From Alphaproteobacteria bacterium (lineage in GTDB: Bacteria; Pseudomonadota; Alphaproteobacteria; UBA9655): 38,465 bases of DNA. The stretch is from NCBI GenBank assembly GCA_019749915.1, contig JAIEPE010000060.1, positions 1-38,465 of the forward strand, in the 5' to 3' direction. The notes beneath the pieces were generated by a model. The model made no database searches, had not been told where the DNA came from, and worked only from the letters and a program-made list of their open reading frames with translations. Position numbers and translations under genes: made by a program. Shown one piece after another: positions 19,072 to 26,854 of the stretch (positions are counted from its first letter, which is position 1; the number at the start of each line of letters is the position of its first letter).

Positions 19072-20919
19072 ATGAAGATCAAAACGTTTGCCAATCAAAA
19101 ACCATGTACTTTTTTCAAAGCTCTTGGTCACCCGACGATCGTAGATCAGCTCGAGGCAATAAAAACAAAACCTCTTCCTGCAACTTATGATCCCGAAGGC
19201 CATTTAGAAGATTTTCTTGCTATGACTGGACTGAAGCGTCCAGAGACAGTCTACGTTCAAGCAATTGAGGCCTTAAGTCCTCAGACAAAACTTCTATCCC
19301 ATATCAAGGAAGATAAACCTTCAAAATTATTTATCCTCTCCTTTGATCCGGAAAAGCATTTAAACCAAATGGGCCATTGGCTTCCTGCTGGTTGTGAGGT
19401 TACAAGCCTGAAGGACTTGCGGCTTCCTGATGCGATGTTAACAGATCCAACAAACTATTTATCAGATCTTAATTTTTCCACCAACTTTGCCTTTTTTCGA
19501 GAAGAAGGAGGCTGGCATACACGGGTGAAAAGTGCTAACTGCTGGGCTAAATACGAATCAAAAGGCTCCAAGCTTTACGCTATTCTTTTTGACGAACAGG
19601 GGAAAAAACTGGCGGCGTGGGAAGAAAATATTTCACCCTCCGTTCATTCGATTGTGATTGAAAGCGCGGAAGTCAAAAAGCGTTTCAATTTATCAGATTT
19701 TACAGGACAACTTTTTCTTCATATCACCCAGACCAAGGGACATAGCATTGTGAAATATGCTCTGGATACTTTCCACGACTCAGGCATGCTCTCAGTCACC
19801 CATGATGCCAACGCTTGGCCCCCAGAATTTTTTTCTGGCCTTCCAGCGCCTCGTGAAGGTGAGAAGGTTATCCTCTGGCTTCAAAATAGTCATCCAGTTA
19901 CCATTCCTGCTAAAGGGATAAGTTTGAACCTTATGGGCGATAAAACGGATGTTTTCTTAGATGAAGAAATTCCTCCTTTTGGTACTTTTGCATTGGATGT
20001 AGCCTCTCTTTTTCCAAATGCAAAGTGGCCGCAGCAAATCGAACTTCATGCTAAACATTACTTTGTGCGTCCCCGCTATGAAGTCATTAACGATAGGGGC
20101 TATCGCTGCATAGCTCATGTCAATGTGGAGCGAGTTGATTTAAAACCAGATCTGAAATTCAAGGATTTGAAGGCGGTATTTGGAAAAGGCTATATTTTGC
20201 CGGCTCCATTTTTTGCAACGGACTCCTTTAAAACAACACTTCTTCCAACGCCAATGAGCCGTGAGCTTCCCTCCTTGCCATTGAAGGTTTTGGTGTATGA
20301 TAAGGAAGGAAATCTAAAGGCGGAAAAATCTCTTGGTAATCTTCCCCGGAGTCATCAAGTGGAGGTCGTGGTCAGCGATTTGGTTCAATTGGGTCAAGAC
20401 TATGGGCATGTTGAGCTTGTGAATGACTTTGATGTTGGTGAAGGGACGGATGGATGGCTTCATGCTATTGTCCGCTATGAGCATAAAATCCTGCCGGCTC
20501 AAGCAGAGACCAGTTTTGGCAGCCATATTTTCAATACGGCTGTGACCTATAAGAGTGAGCCTCAATCCTATAAAGGAGCCGCTCCTGGGTTGACTACAGG
20601 GCTTTTCTTGCGTGTTGATGATGACATTGATACCTTTTGTCACCTGATTTACCCTACTTCAACGCCTTGGCATTCCGTATCCGATACTAAATTGATCCTT
20701 TATACAAAGGATGGAGAAGCAGTTGCCGAAGCGGTTTTGAAGATTCCGCAAAGTGGCTCGCGTCTATGGGTTTACCAAGAAACCTTCGGTGCTGCGGATC
20801 GAGAAAAGGCGCGTGGCGGGTATGTTATCATTCAAGATAAAACCTGCCGCCTTTTTGGATATCATGGCCTGCGTCAAAAGGATGGTAGTTTTAGCCTTGA
20901 CCACATGTTTGGGTTTTAA
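19072..20919 (+). CDS. Uncharacterised 615-residue protein, coupled to the ELM1-like gene
   Basis: I do not recognise this family. GAGGAG precedes the ATG, 12 bp after the ELM1-like stop. There is no signal peptide or membrane segment. The N-terminal part (1-120) is mixed helix/strand. The rest looks beta-rich, with what seem to be successive sandwich-like modules: about 130-235 (SDLNFSTNFAFFREEGGWHT), 245-350 and 395-615. The C-terminal part includes GLFLRVDDDIDTFCHLIYPTS and ends GYHGLRQKDGSFSLDHMFGF. The pairing suggests a shared role with the ELM1-type enzyme, perhaps in surface sugar or lipid handling; this is inference from position only. Confidence 0.8.
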   Translation: MKIKTFANQKPCTFFKALGHPTIVDQLEAIKTKPLPATYDPEGHLEDFLAMTGLKRPETVYVQAIEALSPQTKLLSHIKEDKPSKLFILSFDPEKHLNQMGHWLPAGCEVTSLKDLRLPDAMLTDPTNYLSDLNFSTNFAFFREEGGWHTRVKSANCWAKYESKGSKLYAILFDEQGKKLAAWEENISPSVHSIVIESAEVKKRFNLSDFTGQLFLHITQTKGHSIVKYALDTFHDSGMLSVTHDANAWPPEFFSGLPAPREGEKVILWLQNSHPVTIPAKGISLNLMGDKTDVFLDEEIPPFGTFALDVASLFPNAKWPQQIELHAKHYFVRPRYEVINDRGYRCIAHVNVERVDLKPDLKFKDLKAVFGKGYILPAPFFATDSFKTTLLPTPMSRELPSLPLKVLVYDKEGNLKAEKSLGNLPRSHQVEVVVSDLVQLGQDYGHVELVNDFDVGEGTDGWLHAIVRYEHKILPAQAETSFGSHIFNTAVTYKSEPQSYKGAAPGLTTGLFLRVDDDIDTFCHLIYPTSTPWHSVSDTKLILYTKDGEAVAEAVLKIPQSGSRLWVYQETFGAADREKARGGYVIIQDKTCRLFGYHGLRQKDGSFSLDHMFGF

Positions 20920-21126
20920 AAGTTTCCTGACATCTATAGCGAAGGAATTGCAAAACATTAACCTGGTGCAGTTGATCTTTGCTGCCCTATTTGTGTTGTG
21001 TTTGAGCGAGGTAATTTGATTTTTGGTGTGCATGATTATATACTTCAACTACTTCAACCTGTGTATAAGATTATGGATCCAGCTAGGAATATCTAGCCTA
21101 TTCTTGAAAGTGAATAATTCGACACA
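20920..21126. other. Gap between convergent genes
   Basis: No gene or clear terminator is visible in this 207-bp AT-rich stretch. An overlapping plus-strand frame ending at 21019 has a hydrophobic tail but starts inside the preceding gene in another frame, so I do not call it. Confidence 0.5.
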
Positions 21127-21827
21127 TCATAAGCTTCCGCCTCCATCTATGCAGAGGGTGTGCCCGGTAATAAATCCCGCATCCTCTGAGAGTAAGAATT
21201 CGACGGCGGCGGCAACTTCACTTGGTTTTCCTATTCTTCCCACAGGAACGTCTACTAAAGTCATCTTTTCTGCTTCGCTTCCAATTGGCCTTGCTTTTCT
21301 AAAAAGCTCTGTTTCAATCGGCCCTGGGGCAATGGCATTAACCGTATGCCAAGATGGGCAAATTCTAACGCCCATGTGCGTGTGCATCCGATTAAAGCAC
21401 TCTTTGCAGCTGCATAACTTGTGCGATCTTTTTTCCCGAAAATGCTGCGACTCGAAATATTAATAATTCTCCCCCAACGCTGCTTCTTCATTCGAGCAAT
21501 AAAAGCTTGCGTCACTTGAACGGCTGTACGGACGTTCAAATCATAGACGGCCTGAAGGGATTCGAGATTGATTTGATCCAAGGGCTGAGGAAGCGCATTG
21601 CCAACATTATTAATAACGCCATCAATTTCACGATGCTGAGCAATTGTTTGAAGAATTTCTTGCGTGGCTTGGCTATCAGCTAAGTCCGCTAAGAAGAGGT
21701 GACCCGGGAAATTCTCTGTCCCATTTCTGGCAATTCCCACAACTTGATACCCCGTATTCTTGAGTCGCTGAGCCGTGGCTAAGCCAATTCCCTTCGTTGC
21801 GCCTGTAATTAGTATGGTTTTATTCAT
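21127..21827 (-). pseudogene. Short-chain dehydrogenase/reductase (FabG-like), frameshifted
   Basis: This would be an NAD(P)-dependent Rossmann-fold oxidoreductase of about 233 residues. The start MNKTILITG is at 21827, behind AGAGGTCG. Seen in the first frame are TGATKGIG (cofactor loop), LADLAD, NNVGNAL (NAG-equivalent), the INISSRSIFG serine and the YAAAK catalytic Tyr/Lys. At about 21342-21344 the frame breaks. The second frame continues VNAIAPGPIETELF through GRIGKPSEVAAAVEFLLS to the conserved ITGHTLCIDGGGSL end. Adding one base near 21343 restores a normal SDR (HLGIRVNAIAPG). Every catalytic motif is intact, so this is either a very recent pseudogene or an assembly error. Confidence 0.85.
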
Positions 21828-21905
21828 TAAAATTCGACCTCTTTTAGGAGGTAGCACCTCGAGCTTTTTCAATAAAACTTAACAGTTGTTATTTTGCAAA
21901 AATAT

Positions 21906-22135
21906 TTATTTTGTATTCAACAAAACAAGACTTTTATAGCTGTCAGGTTGTTCTGTGTCAATTGCAATACGGCATACTTTTTGAACGCCGCATTTAAGCA
22001 AATATGCATGACTTGCCGGCCTTTTTTGGATTTATAGGTCAACTGGATGGGCATCATAAGAGCCTTACAAGGGCTCGTTCTATCGCCTGAAATATTGTCT
22101 AAATGCACTGAATATAAGCAAAAAAGACAGTGATA
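21906..22135 (-). pseudogene. Remnant of an RNHCP-domain protein
   Basis: Minus-strand translation from 22135 gives HCLFCLYSVHLDN, SGDRTSPCKALMMPIQLTYK and RQVMHICLN, which match the RNHCP domain pattern (HC-x2-C, the H(L/V)DN-x-GDR segment, C-x2-LM-x-PI, H-x-C). Adding one base at about 21991-21994 then gives CGVQKVCRIAIDTEQ and an end at the TAA at 21906-21908. The N-terminal third is missing: an in-frame TAA at 22136-22138 directly precedes the match. RNHCP proteins are small presumed zinc- or RNA-binding proteins. This copy is broken and surely inactive. The call rests on my memory of the domain pattern. Confidence 0.6.
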
Positions 22136-22338
22136 TTAAACTAAAAGCAAAGAGGATTTTTTCTTGGTGTTCGGTATAAAGTGTGGTTTTCCAGAAAATA
22201 AGGATAAGAATTCAACTGATAAAATTACTAACGAGCCAACGAATGAGTTGAAGCAAAATTAAATGGGATTAAAGCTAAATCTAATTACAGCTTTGCAAAA
22301 AACATTACTTCAAGTTACAAGAAATGAGAAGATAATTC

Positions 22339-22488
22339 ATGACGGAATTCCGAGAGAGAATATACAAATGGATGCTTGACCAAAAATCATTCATATTTAC
22401 AGAATTTAAATTAAAAAGGGAGAGACATGAAATTGAAAGAAAAATCCATACCGCAGTACATCTTCAGATTATAATGATTAGGAAATAA
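22339..22488 (+). CDS. Possible 49-residue ORF directly upstream of the toxin gene
   Basis: The frame ATG (22339) to TAA (22488) encodes a basic, helical peptide (MTEFRERIYKW... ending IIMIRK). It stops three bases before the ATG of the large exported protein, the spacing of a translationally coupled leader or small partner. A weak GAGAAG lies upstream. The peptide matches no family I know. The preceding 22139-22338 is AT-rich with no gene seen. It could be chance. Confidence 0.3.
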   Translation: MTEFRERIYKWMLDQKSFIFTEFKLKRERHEIERKIHTAVHLQIIMIRK

Positions 22489-22491
22489 GTT

Positions 22492-25068
22492 ATGTGGCGG
22501 TGGATCTTCTTTGCTTTTTTTGCTCTATTTACAATTAACATTTCTCAAGCAATGTATTGGAATAATGAAGAGGAGGCCCCTGAACTTCTGAATCGGTTGT
22601 TTGAAAATAATAAGATTAATTTGGAACCCTATAGCGATGAAGAAGGCTATAAAACTTATCTAAGTTTGAAGCATGATTATCAGATTAAAGATGGGTGTAT
22701 TCCTCCCTTTAGCTTTCCTTTTCTGGCGTCAGAGTCTTTATTCAACGAACTAAATGAAGATGTTTTAACTTGCCGCGGTTCGAAAGAACCTATTGGATCG
22801 ATATGGTCTCCAATTGGGAAAGACTGGTCATTTCTCTATGACTGTGGAGTGAATTTAATTCCTGTTTTGCCGCAAGTCCTTCTTGATAATATTTACATGG
22901 CAGGATGTGCTTTATTTAATGAAGAATCTAAAACTCCTCATTTTAAACCTACTCTAGCAAAAAAATGGTTTTATCGCGCAGGAATTTATGGGCACCCTCT
23001 TGCATGCCACGCTTTTAACTTAATTTGGTTAATGGAAGCAGCAGATGGTGGTATTCCTTCTGCTAATTATTATTTGTATAAATTATCTAAAGGATCTAGC
23101 AAGTACGAATATATAATAAACAGCGAACATTACCGACAGCGTGCCCTTACATTTAAATATCCTGAAGCTCTCACTGATGAGGCCATTAACCAAAGTGGCC
23201 TAAAGAATTATAGAGCTTACTTTGCATTGCTAGATGAAGCTTCACAAAGAGGTTCAGCTCGAGCTAAGTCCTTATTATCCGATATTTATTATTATGGCTC
23301 CGAATTCAGAAAACATGATCCAGAAAAATTTCCTTCATGGCAACGAGTCCCATCTTGGGCATGGAATCATGATTTTTATTTTGAATACGAAAATGATACT
23401 CTTTCAAATACACAAAGAGTATTCATAAGGAGATTCCATACAGAAGACAAACAGGAAATAACCGATATTTTTGCTCCTGATCCAACTGTATTCTCAGAAA
23501 ATCAAAAAGCGCTTAAGTTGCTTATAGAAGCAGCTAAAGAAGAATATCCTCCTGCTCAAGCTAAATTATCTAAGTTTCATTTCACAGATGATTTTTCAAG
23601 CGAACTCGCTGCCTTTAAGAGAGTAAAGGTTGTTCCAGAGTATAAAGGAAGTTTTATTGAATTTTTATTGTTTTATTTTCCTCAAAAAGAAAACAATATA
23701 TTAAGCTTACAAAATTATGTTGAAGAAAAAAACGATGATTTCTGGGGTGGATGTCAGGAAGATGTTCAATGGATATATTGGGTTTCAACGAAAGAGGCGC
23801 CTTCTACTCGATTGGTGCTTAAGGTCGCTTCAAGCGCTTCAAGGAATGAAATATATAAACATGAGGAATATGATTCACGTGACCTTAGAAAGAGATTATT
23901 TGAAGAAAAGGTTATTCCTGTTTTGCCTCGTATCCATGAGATCCCGCCTGCACCTGTACTGCGAGCAAAATTCAAAAAATCAAGTTTTGAGAGTATAGAA
24001 AAAACTCCCAGTAAGGAGGAGAAAAAATCCTTAGAAGAAGATACATTATCCATAACATTAAACCCTGTTGCAAACATAGTGGACTTTTTTACAAGCCCCC
24101 CAAGCCCGCGTCGTGATGAGGCTCATATTGAGAAGGGGTTACAGAAAGTCAAAGAAGAATTTATTATTCCTGTTACTCAAGTAGTTCAGTCAGAAATTCA
24201 AAAAGCCTGTCAAACTAAAGAAGAATTTGAAAAGTGTGGAGGCTTTACTCTTCAATGTTTAGCTCAGACAAATTTAATACGAGTTGTGGAAGCGTATGGT
24301 TTGGAGGGAGGAAAAGCACTTATATCCGCAACAAATGCTATCAAAGAAGGAATCAACACCCTTTCTCAAGTTACGCAACTGACGAACAAGGTGCTTGTTG
24401 AACGCGGTTTATCTTCTGGGATTTCTGATCCAATTGAATTTCTTTCAGAAGCCTCAGAAGTTATTAATAAGGTCACACAAACTGTTCCAACGGTCTTTCG
24501 CCGAACACATCGTCTCATTACAGGTAATCCAGATGTTGCTCAGGATTTCTCGGACATTCTTGAGGGTGGGTTCCTTATATCACAGATCATTGGGACGGGA
24601 AAAATCTCAAAAATTGGACAAATGACTTCTACCTCTTCTGATCTCATGAAATTAGAACGAGCAAGAAAAGGGAAGATTTCTTTCGAAGCTTTGGATTTGG
24701 CTGTTGACGTTAAGGCGCCCAAAAAAATCGCCACTAACATTGAGCAAAAACTACATCTTGCTTTACCTGCGCCTAAAATAGATAGGCACCATGTTTTTAA
24801 TAAATTTCGAGGGCAAAGTCTCCAATCACAAAAATATAGAGATTTTTTCAAAAAGCATGGGATTGACGTGGATTTATATACGATAGAAGTAACAAAGGCC
24901 TTTCATAAAAATAAAATTCATACAGCCAATAATAATTGGACTACAAGGTGGAAGCAATGGATCGATGCTAACCCTAATGCCACGACCAAAGAGGTCTATC
25001 AATTTGGAGGATTGCTAATGGATGAATACAGAGTAAATTATCTTCCCTTAGTAAAATATAAGGAATGA
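22492..25068 (+). CDS. Exported Sel1-repeat protein with C-terminal HNH-like nuclease toxin domain
   Basis: This 858-residue protein looks like a polymorphic toxin. Residues 1-20 form a signal peptide (MWRWIFFAFFALF...SQA). The middle has Sel1/TPR-like helical units: about 155-178 (AKKWFYRAGIYGHPLACHAF), around 243-272 (AYFALLDEASQRGSARAKSLL) and around 340-362 (ALKLLIEAAKEEYPPAQAKL). A Pro/Ser/Glu-rich linker follows (about 480-550), then a helical pre-toxin region. The C-terminal ~95 residues contain His766-His767 in DRHHVF, YTIEV, His805 and His810 in FHKNKIH, and NNWTTRWKQWIDANPNAT, the pattern of DUF2380/TIGR02269 HNH-type domains. AGGAAATAAG precedes the ATG. Base composition is AT-rich against the genes on the left. 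The nuclease activity is inferred. Confidence 0.78.
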   Translation: MWRWIFFAFFALFTINISQAMYWNNEEEAPELLNRLFENNKINLEPYSDEEGYKTYLSLKHDYQIKDGCIPPFSFPFLASESLFNELNEDVLTCRGSKEPIGSIWSPIGKDWSFLYDCGVNLIPVLPQVLLDNIYMAGCALFNEESKTPHFKPTLAKKWFYRAGIYGHPLACHAFNLIWLMEAADGGIPSANYYLYKLSKGSSKYEYIINSEHYRQRALTFKYPEALTDEAINQSGLKNYRAYFALLDEASQRGSARAKSLLSDIYYYGSEFRKHDPEKFPSWQRVPSWAWNHDFYFEYENDTLSNTQRVFIRRFHTEDKQEITDIFAPDPTVFSENQKALKLLIEAAKEEYPPAQAKLSKFHFTDDFSSELAAFKRVKVVPEYKGSFIEFLLFYFPQKENNILSLQNYVEEKNDDFWGGCQEDVQWIYWVSTKEAPSTRLVLKVASSASRNEIYKHEEYDSRDLRKRLFEEKVIPVLPRIHEIPPAPVLRAKFKKSSFESIEKTPSKEEKKSLEEDTLSITLNPVANIVDFFTSPPSPRRDEAHIEKGLQKVKEEFIIPVTQVVQSEIQKACQTKEEFEKCGGFTLQCLAQTNLIRVVEAYGLEGGKALISATNAIKEGINTLSQVTQLTNKVLVERGLSSGISDPIEFLSEASEVINKVTQTVPTVFRRTHRLITGNPDVAQDFSDILEGGFLISQIIGTGKISKIGQMTSTSSDLMKLERARKGKISFEALDLAVDVKAPKKIATNIEQKLHLALPAPKIDRHHVFNKFRGQSLQSQKYRDFFKKHGIDVDLYTIEVTKAFHKNKIHTANNNWTTRWKQWIDANPNATTKEVYQFGGLLMDEYRVNYLPLVKYKE

Positions 25069-25084
25069 GTTATAAGGAAGAGAA

Positions 25085-25348
25085 ATGAAAATAGATATCG
25101 ATCAAGAATTTAAAGAAATTTGCAAACAAATTATCGACGAGCATAAAGCTGAGCACGAATGGACCCTTATTGAATCAAGCGATATGTTCCAAACAGAACA
25201 TTATTGTGGAGGCTATGATGCGACTGAAAATGCATTTTGCTTTAGCTATTATAATGAAAAAGGTGATGAATTCTGGTTTCAAGTAACTTTAGATCAAATT
25301 AAAAGAATTATGGAGAGTAAGATTCCGTATTTAGAAAGTAGTAATTAA
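25085..25348 (+). CDS. Putative immunity protein for the upstream toxin
   Basis: A small acidic 87-residue protein, cytoplasmic, encoded 16 bp after the toxin with a strong AAGGAAGAG site. It has no signal peptide. Segments such as EHEWTLIESSDMFQTEHYCGGYD and NAFCFSYYNEKGDEFWFQVT suggest an alpha-plus-beta fold with Cys and aromatic residues. I do not recognise the family. Its size, charge, tight linkage and order (toxin then small ORF) are typical of immunity proteins that bind and block a nuclease toxin. The call is by context only. Confidence 0.6.
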   Translation: MKIDIDQEFKEICKQIIDEHKAEHEWTLIESSDMFQTEHYCGGYDATENAFCFSYYNEKGDEFWFQVTLDQIKRIMESKIPYLESSN

Positions 25349-25351
25349 ACT

Positions 25352-25370
25352 TGCTCCCCATATGCTCCCC
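25352..25370 (+). repeat. Short direct repeat beside the attachment site
   Basis: TGCTCCCC occurs at 25352-25359 and 25363-25370, an 11-bp period (one helical turn). It lies between the immunity gene and the tRNA fragment, on the chromosomal side of the attachment site. It may be an integrase or excisionase binding motif, or incidental. Confidence 0.35.
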
Positions 25371-25414
25371 CAGATTTTTTCTTTTGACTTCTGCTTTCAA
25401 AAAATCCAGTGTCC

Positions 25415-25462
25415 TGGTGCCGGATGTCGGAATCGAACCAACGACCTACTGATTACAAATCA
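25415..25462 (-). other. 3' fragment of tRNA-Thr(UGU): integration attachment site
   Basis: Read on the minus strand, this 48-bp segment is the 3' part of a tRNA. It has the last three bases of the 5' anticodon stem, the loop TTTGTAA (anticodon TGT), TCAGT, variable AGGTC, a T arm GTTGG-TTCGATT-CCGAC pairing correctly, acceptor ATCCGGC, discriminator A and encoded CCA. Upstream, no D arm or GCCGGAT 5' acceptor strand is found, so it is not a functional tRNA gene. Such fragments are the att duplicates left by tyrosine integrases that target tRNA 3' ends. The integrase gene starts 199 bp away, on the element side. Confidence 0.88.
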
Positions 25463-25550
25463 TACGGTTCATGCTTTGTCATTTTATATAAAACTATATA
25501 ATATCATATAAATGCTATATTTTTAGAGGATTGCATCTTTGTGAACCTAT

Positions 25551-25571
25551 GCTATTTTATCTCAAAATAGC
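25551..25571. repeat. Perfect 8-bp hairpin upstream of the integrase
   Basis: GCTATTTT (25551-25558) and AAAATAGC (25564-25571) enclose a 5-nt loop. The hairpin follows a very AT-rich tract (about 25484-25525) and lies about 90 bp before the integrase ATG. It may be part of the recombination site or an integrase operator. Confidence 0.5.
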
Positions 25572-25579
25572 GCTCTCTG

Positions 25580-25598
25580 GTATACCCGGCGTATACCC
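25580..25598 (+). repeat. GTATACCC direct repeat (possible integrase/Xis arm site)
   Basis: GTATACCC is repeated at 25580-25587 and 25591-25598 with an 11-bp period. It lies inside the element between the attachment site and the integrase, where arm-type or excisionase sites are usual. It is followed at 25617-25632 by ACTGATC-GT-GATCAGT, an inverted repeat just before the integrase ribosome binding site. Confidence 0.45.
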
Positions 25599-25660
25599 AG
25601 AAACATCAAAAAACCCACTGATCGTGATCAGTAGGTCAGTAAAATAAGAAAGGAGCTAGA

Positions 25661-26854
25661 ATGAAAAAACAAGATAATAGCTTGAATTTTACTAAGAAAA
25701 GCCTTGATGCTCTGCGTTCTCCGGGGGAGAGCAAGCGGCTTTATGTTTATGATACGCGGGTGAGGGGCCTTGAAATGATGGTGACTGAGAACGGCGCTAA
25801 ATCTTTCAAGGTATACCGGAAGGTGAACAATAAGCCGGTACGCGTAACTTTAGGTAAATATCCTGAAATGACCATCGAGCAAGCTCGCCATGAAGCTCAA
25901 CGGATAATTACAGAGATGATCAAGGGCAAAAACCCCAATGATGAGAAGAAAAAACTGAGGGCTGAGACTTCATTAGGGGAGATGTTTACCCTGTTCATGA
26001 ACCGTCACAGTAAGCCCAATAATAAAACTTGGAAATCTAATGAACGCGATGTCCCTCGGTTTTTAGGTCATTGGTTTCGGAGGAAGCTCTCTGGTATTAC
26101 CAAACAAGAAGTTCAAGTTCTTCATGAGAAGATAGGCAGAGAAAACGGCTTTTATCAAGCCAACCGGCTGTTATCAAAGATTCATACTATCTACAATAAA
26201 GCCATTGAATGGGGATGGGAGGGAGCTAATCCTGCCCACGGAGTGAAGAAGTTTAAGGAAAAGTCACGGGATCGATTTTTGCATCCCGATGAACTGCCTC
26301 GCTTCTTTGAGAGTTTAGACGCGGAACAGAATGATACTATTCGGGATTATATTTATGTCTCTCTCTTCACAGGGGTCAGAAAATCAAATGTCTTGGCTAT
26401 GAGATGGGAAGACATTTATCTTGAACGCCGAGAATGGCTCCTTCCCGATACAAAAAATGATGACCCTTTACGAGTTCATCTGATTGACACTGTTATTGAT
26501 ATCCTGAAAGCTCGTCTTGATAGATATGGTCGGCGAGAATGGGTCTTTGAAGGGAGTGGTAAAACGGGTCACTTGGTAGAGCCAAAAGCAGGGTGGGCAA
26601 GGATATTAAAAAGGGCCGGCACTCCAAACCTAAGAATTCACGATTTAAGGCGAACCTTGGGCAGCTGGCAAGCCGCAACAGGATCTAATAGTTTTATGAT
26701 TGGTCGTGCCCTGGGTCATAGGTCTTCCCAATCGACAGCCATTTATGCAAGACTCAATATCGACCCTGTCAGGGATTCGGTTGAGAAGGCAACCCAAGCC
26801 ATGCTAGAGACGATAAAAAAAGGGAATAGCCATCATGATATGGAAACAACATAA
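25661..26854 (+). CDS. Tyrosine-type site-specific integrase (DUF4102/P4-like)
   Basis: It catalyses integration and excision of the element at the tRNA-Thr 3' end. The N-terminal DUF4102 domain (about 8-95) contains LYVYDTRVRGLEMMV and the KFKVYRK-like and VTLGKYPEMTIEQAR segments. A SAM-like core-binding domain follows (about 100-195), then the catalytic domain with Arg240 (FTGVRKSN), His327 and Arg330 (HDLR), His353 (LGHRS) and nucleophile Tyr362 (AIYARL). All R-H-R-H-Y residues are present, so the enzyme is probably active. The length of 397 residues is normal. AAAGGAGC precedes the ATG. It transcribes away from the attachment site. Confidence 0.95.
   Translation: MKKQDNSLNFTKKSLDALRSPGESKRLYVYDTRVRGLEMMVTENGAKSFKVYRKVNNKPVRVTLGKYPEMTIEQARHEAQRIITEMIKGKNPNDEKKKLRAETSLGEMFTLFMNRHSKPNNKTWKSNERDVPRFLGHWFRRKLSGITKQEVQVLHEKIGRENGFYQANRLLSKIHTIYNKAIEWGWEGANPAHGVKKFKEKSRDRFLHPDELPRFFESLDAEQNDTIRDYIYVSLFTGVRKSNVLAMRWEDIYLERREWLLPDTKNDDPLRVHLIDTVIDILKARLDRYGRREWVFEGSGKTGHLVEPKAGWARILKRAGTPNLRIHDLRRTLGSWQAATGSNSFMIGRALGHRSSQSTAIYARLNIDPVRDSVEKATQAMLETIKKGNSHHDMETT

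Noticed and set aside
21023-21463. A 146-codon plus-strand ORF
   Set aside because: It is the antisense of the SDR C-terminal region, whose conserved motifs are clearly on the minus strand.
25415-25462. A functional tRNA-Thr gene
   Set aside because: The 5' acceptor strand, D arm and most of the 5' anticodon stem are missing; it is only an attachment-site fragment.
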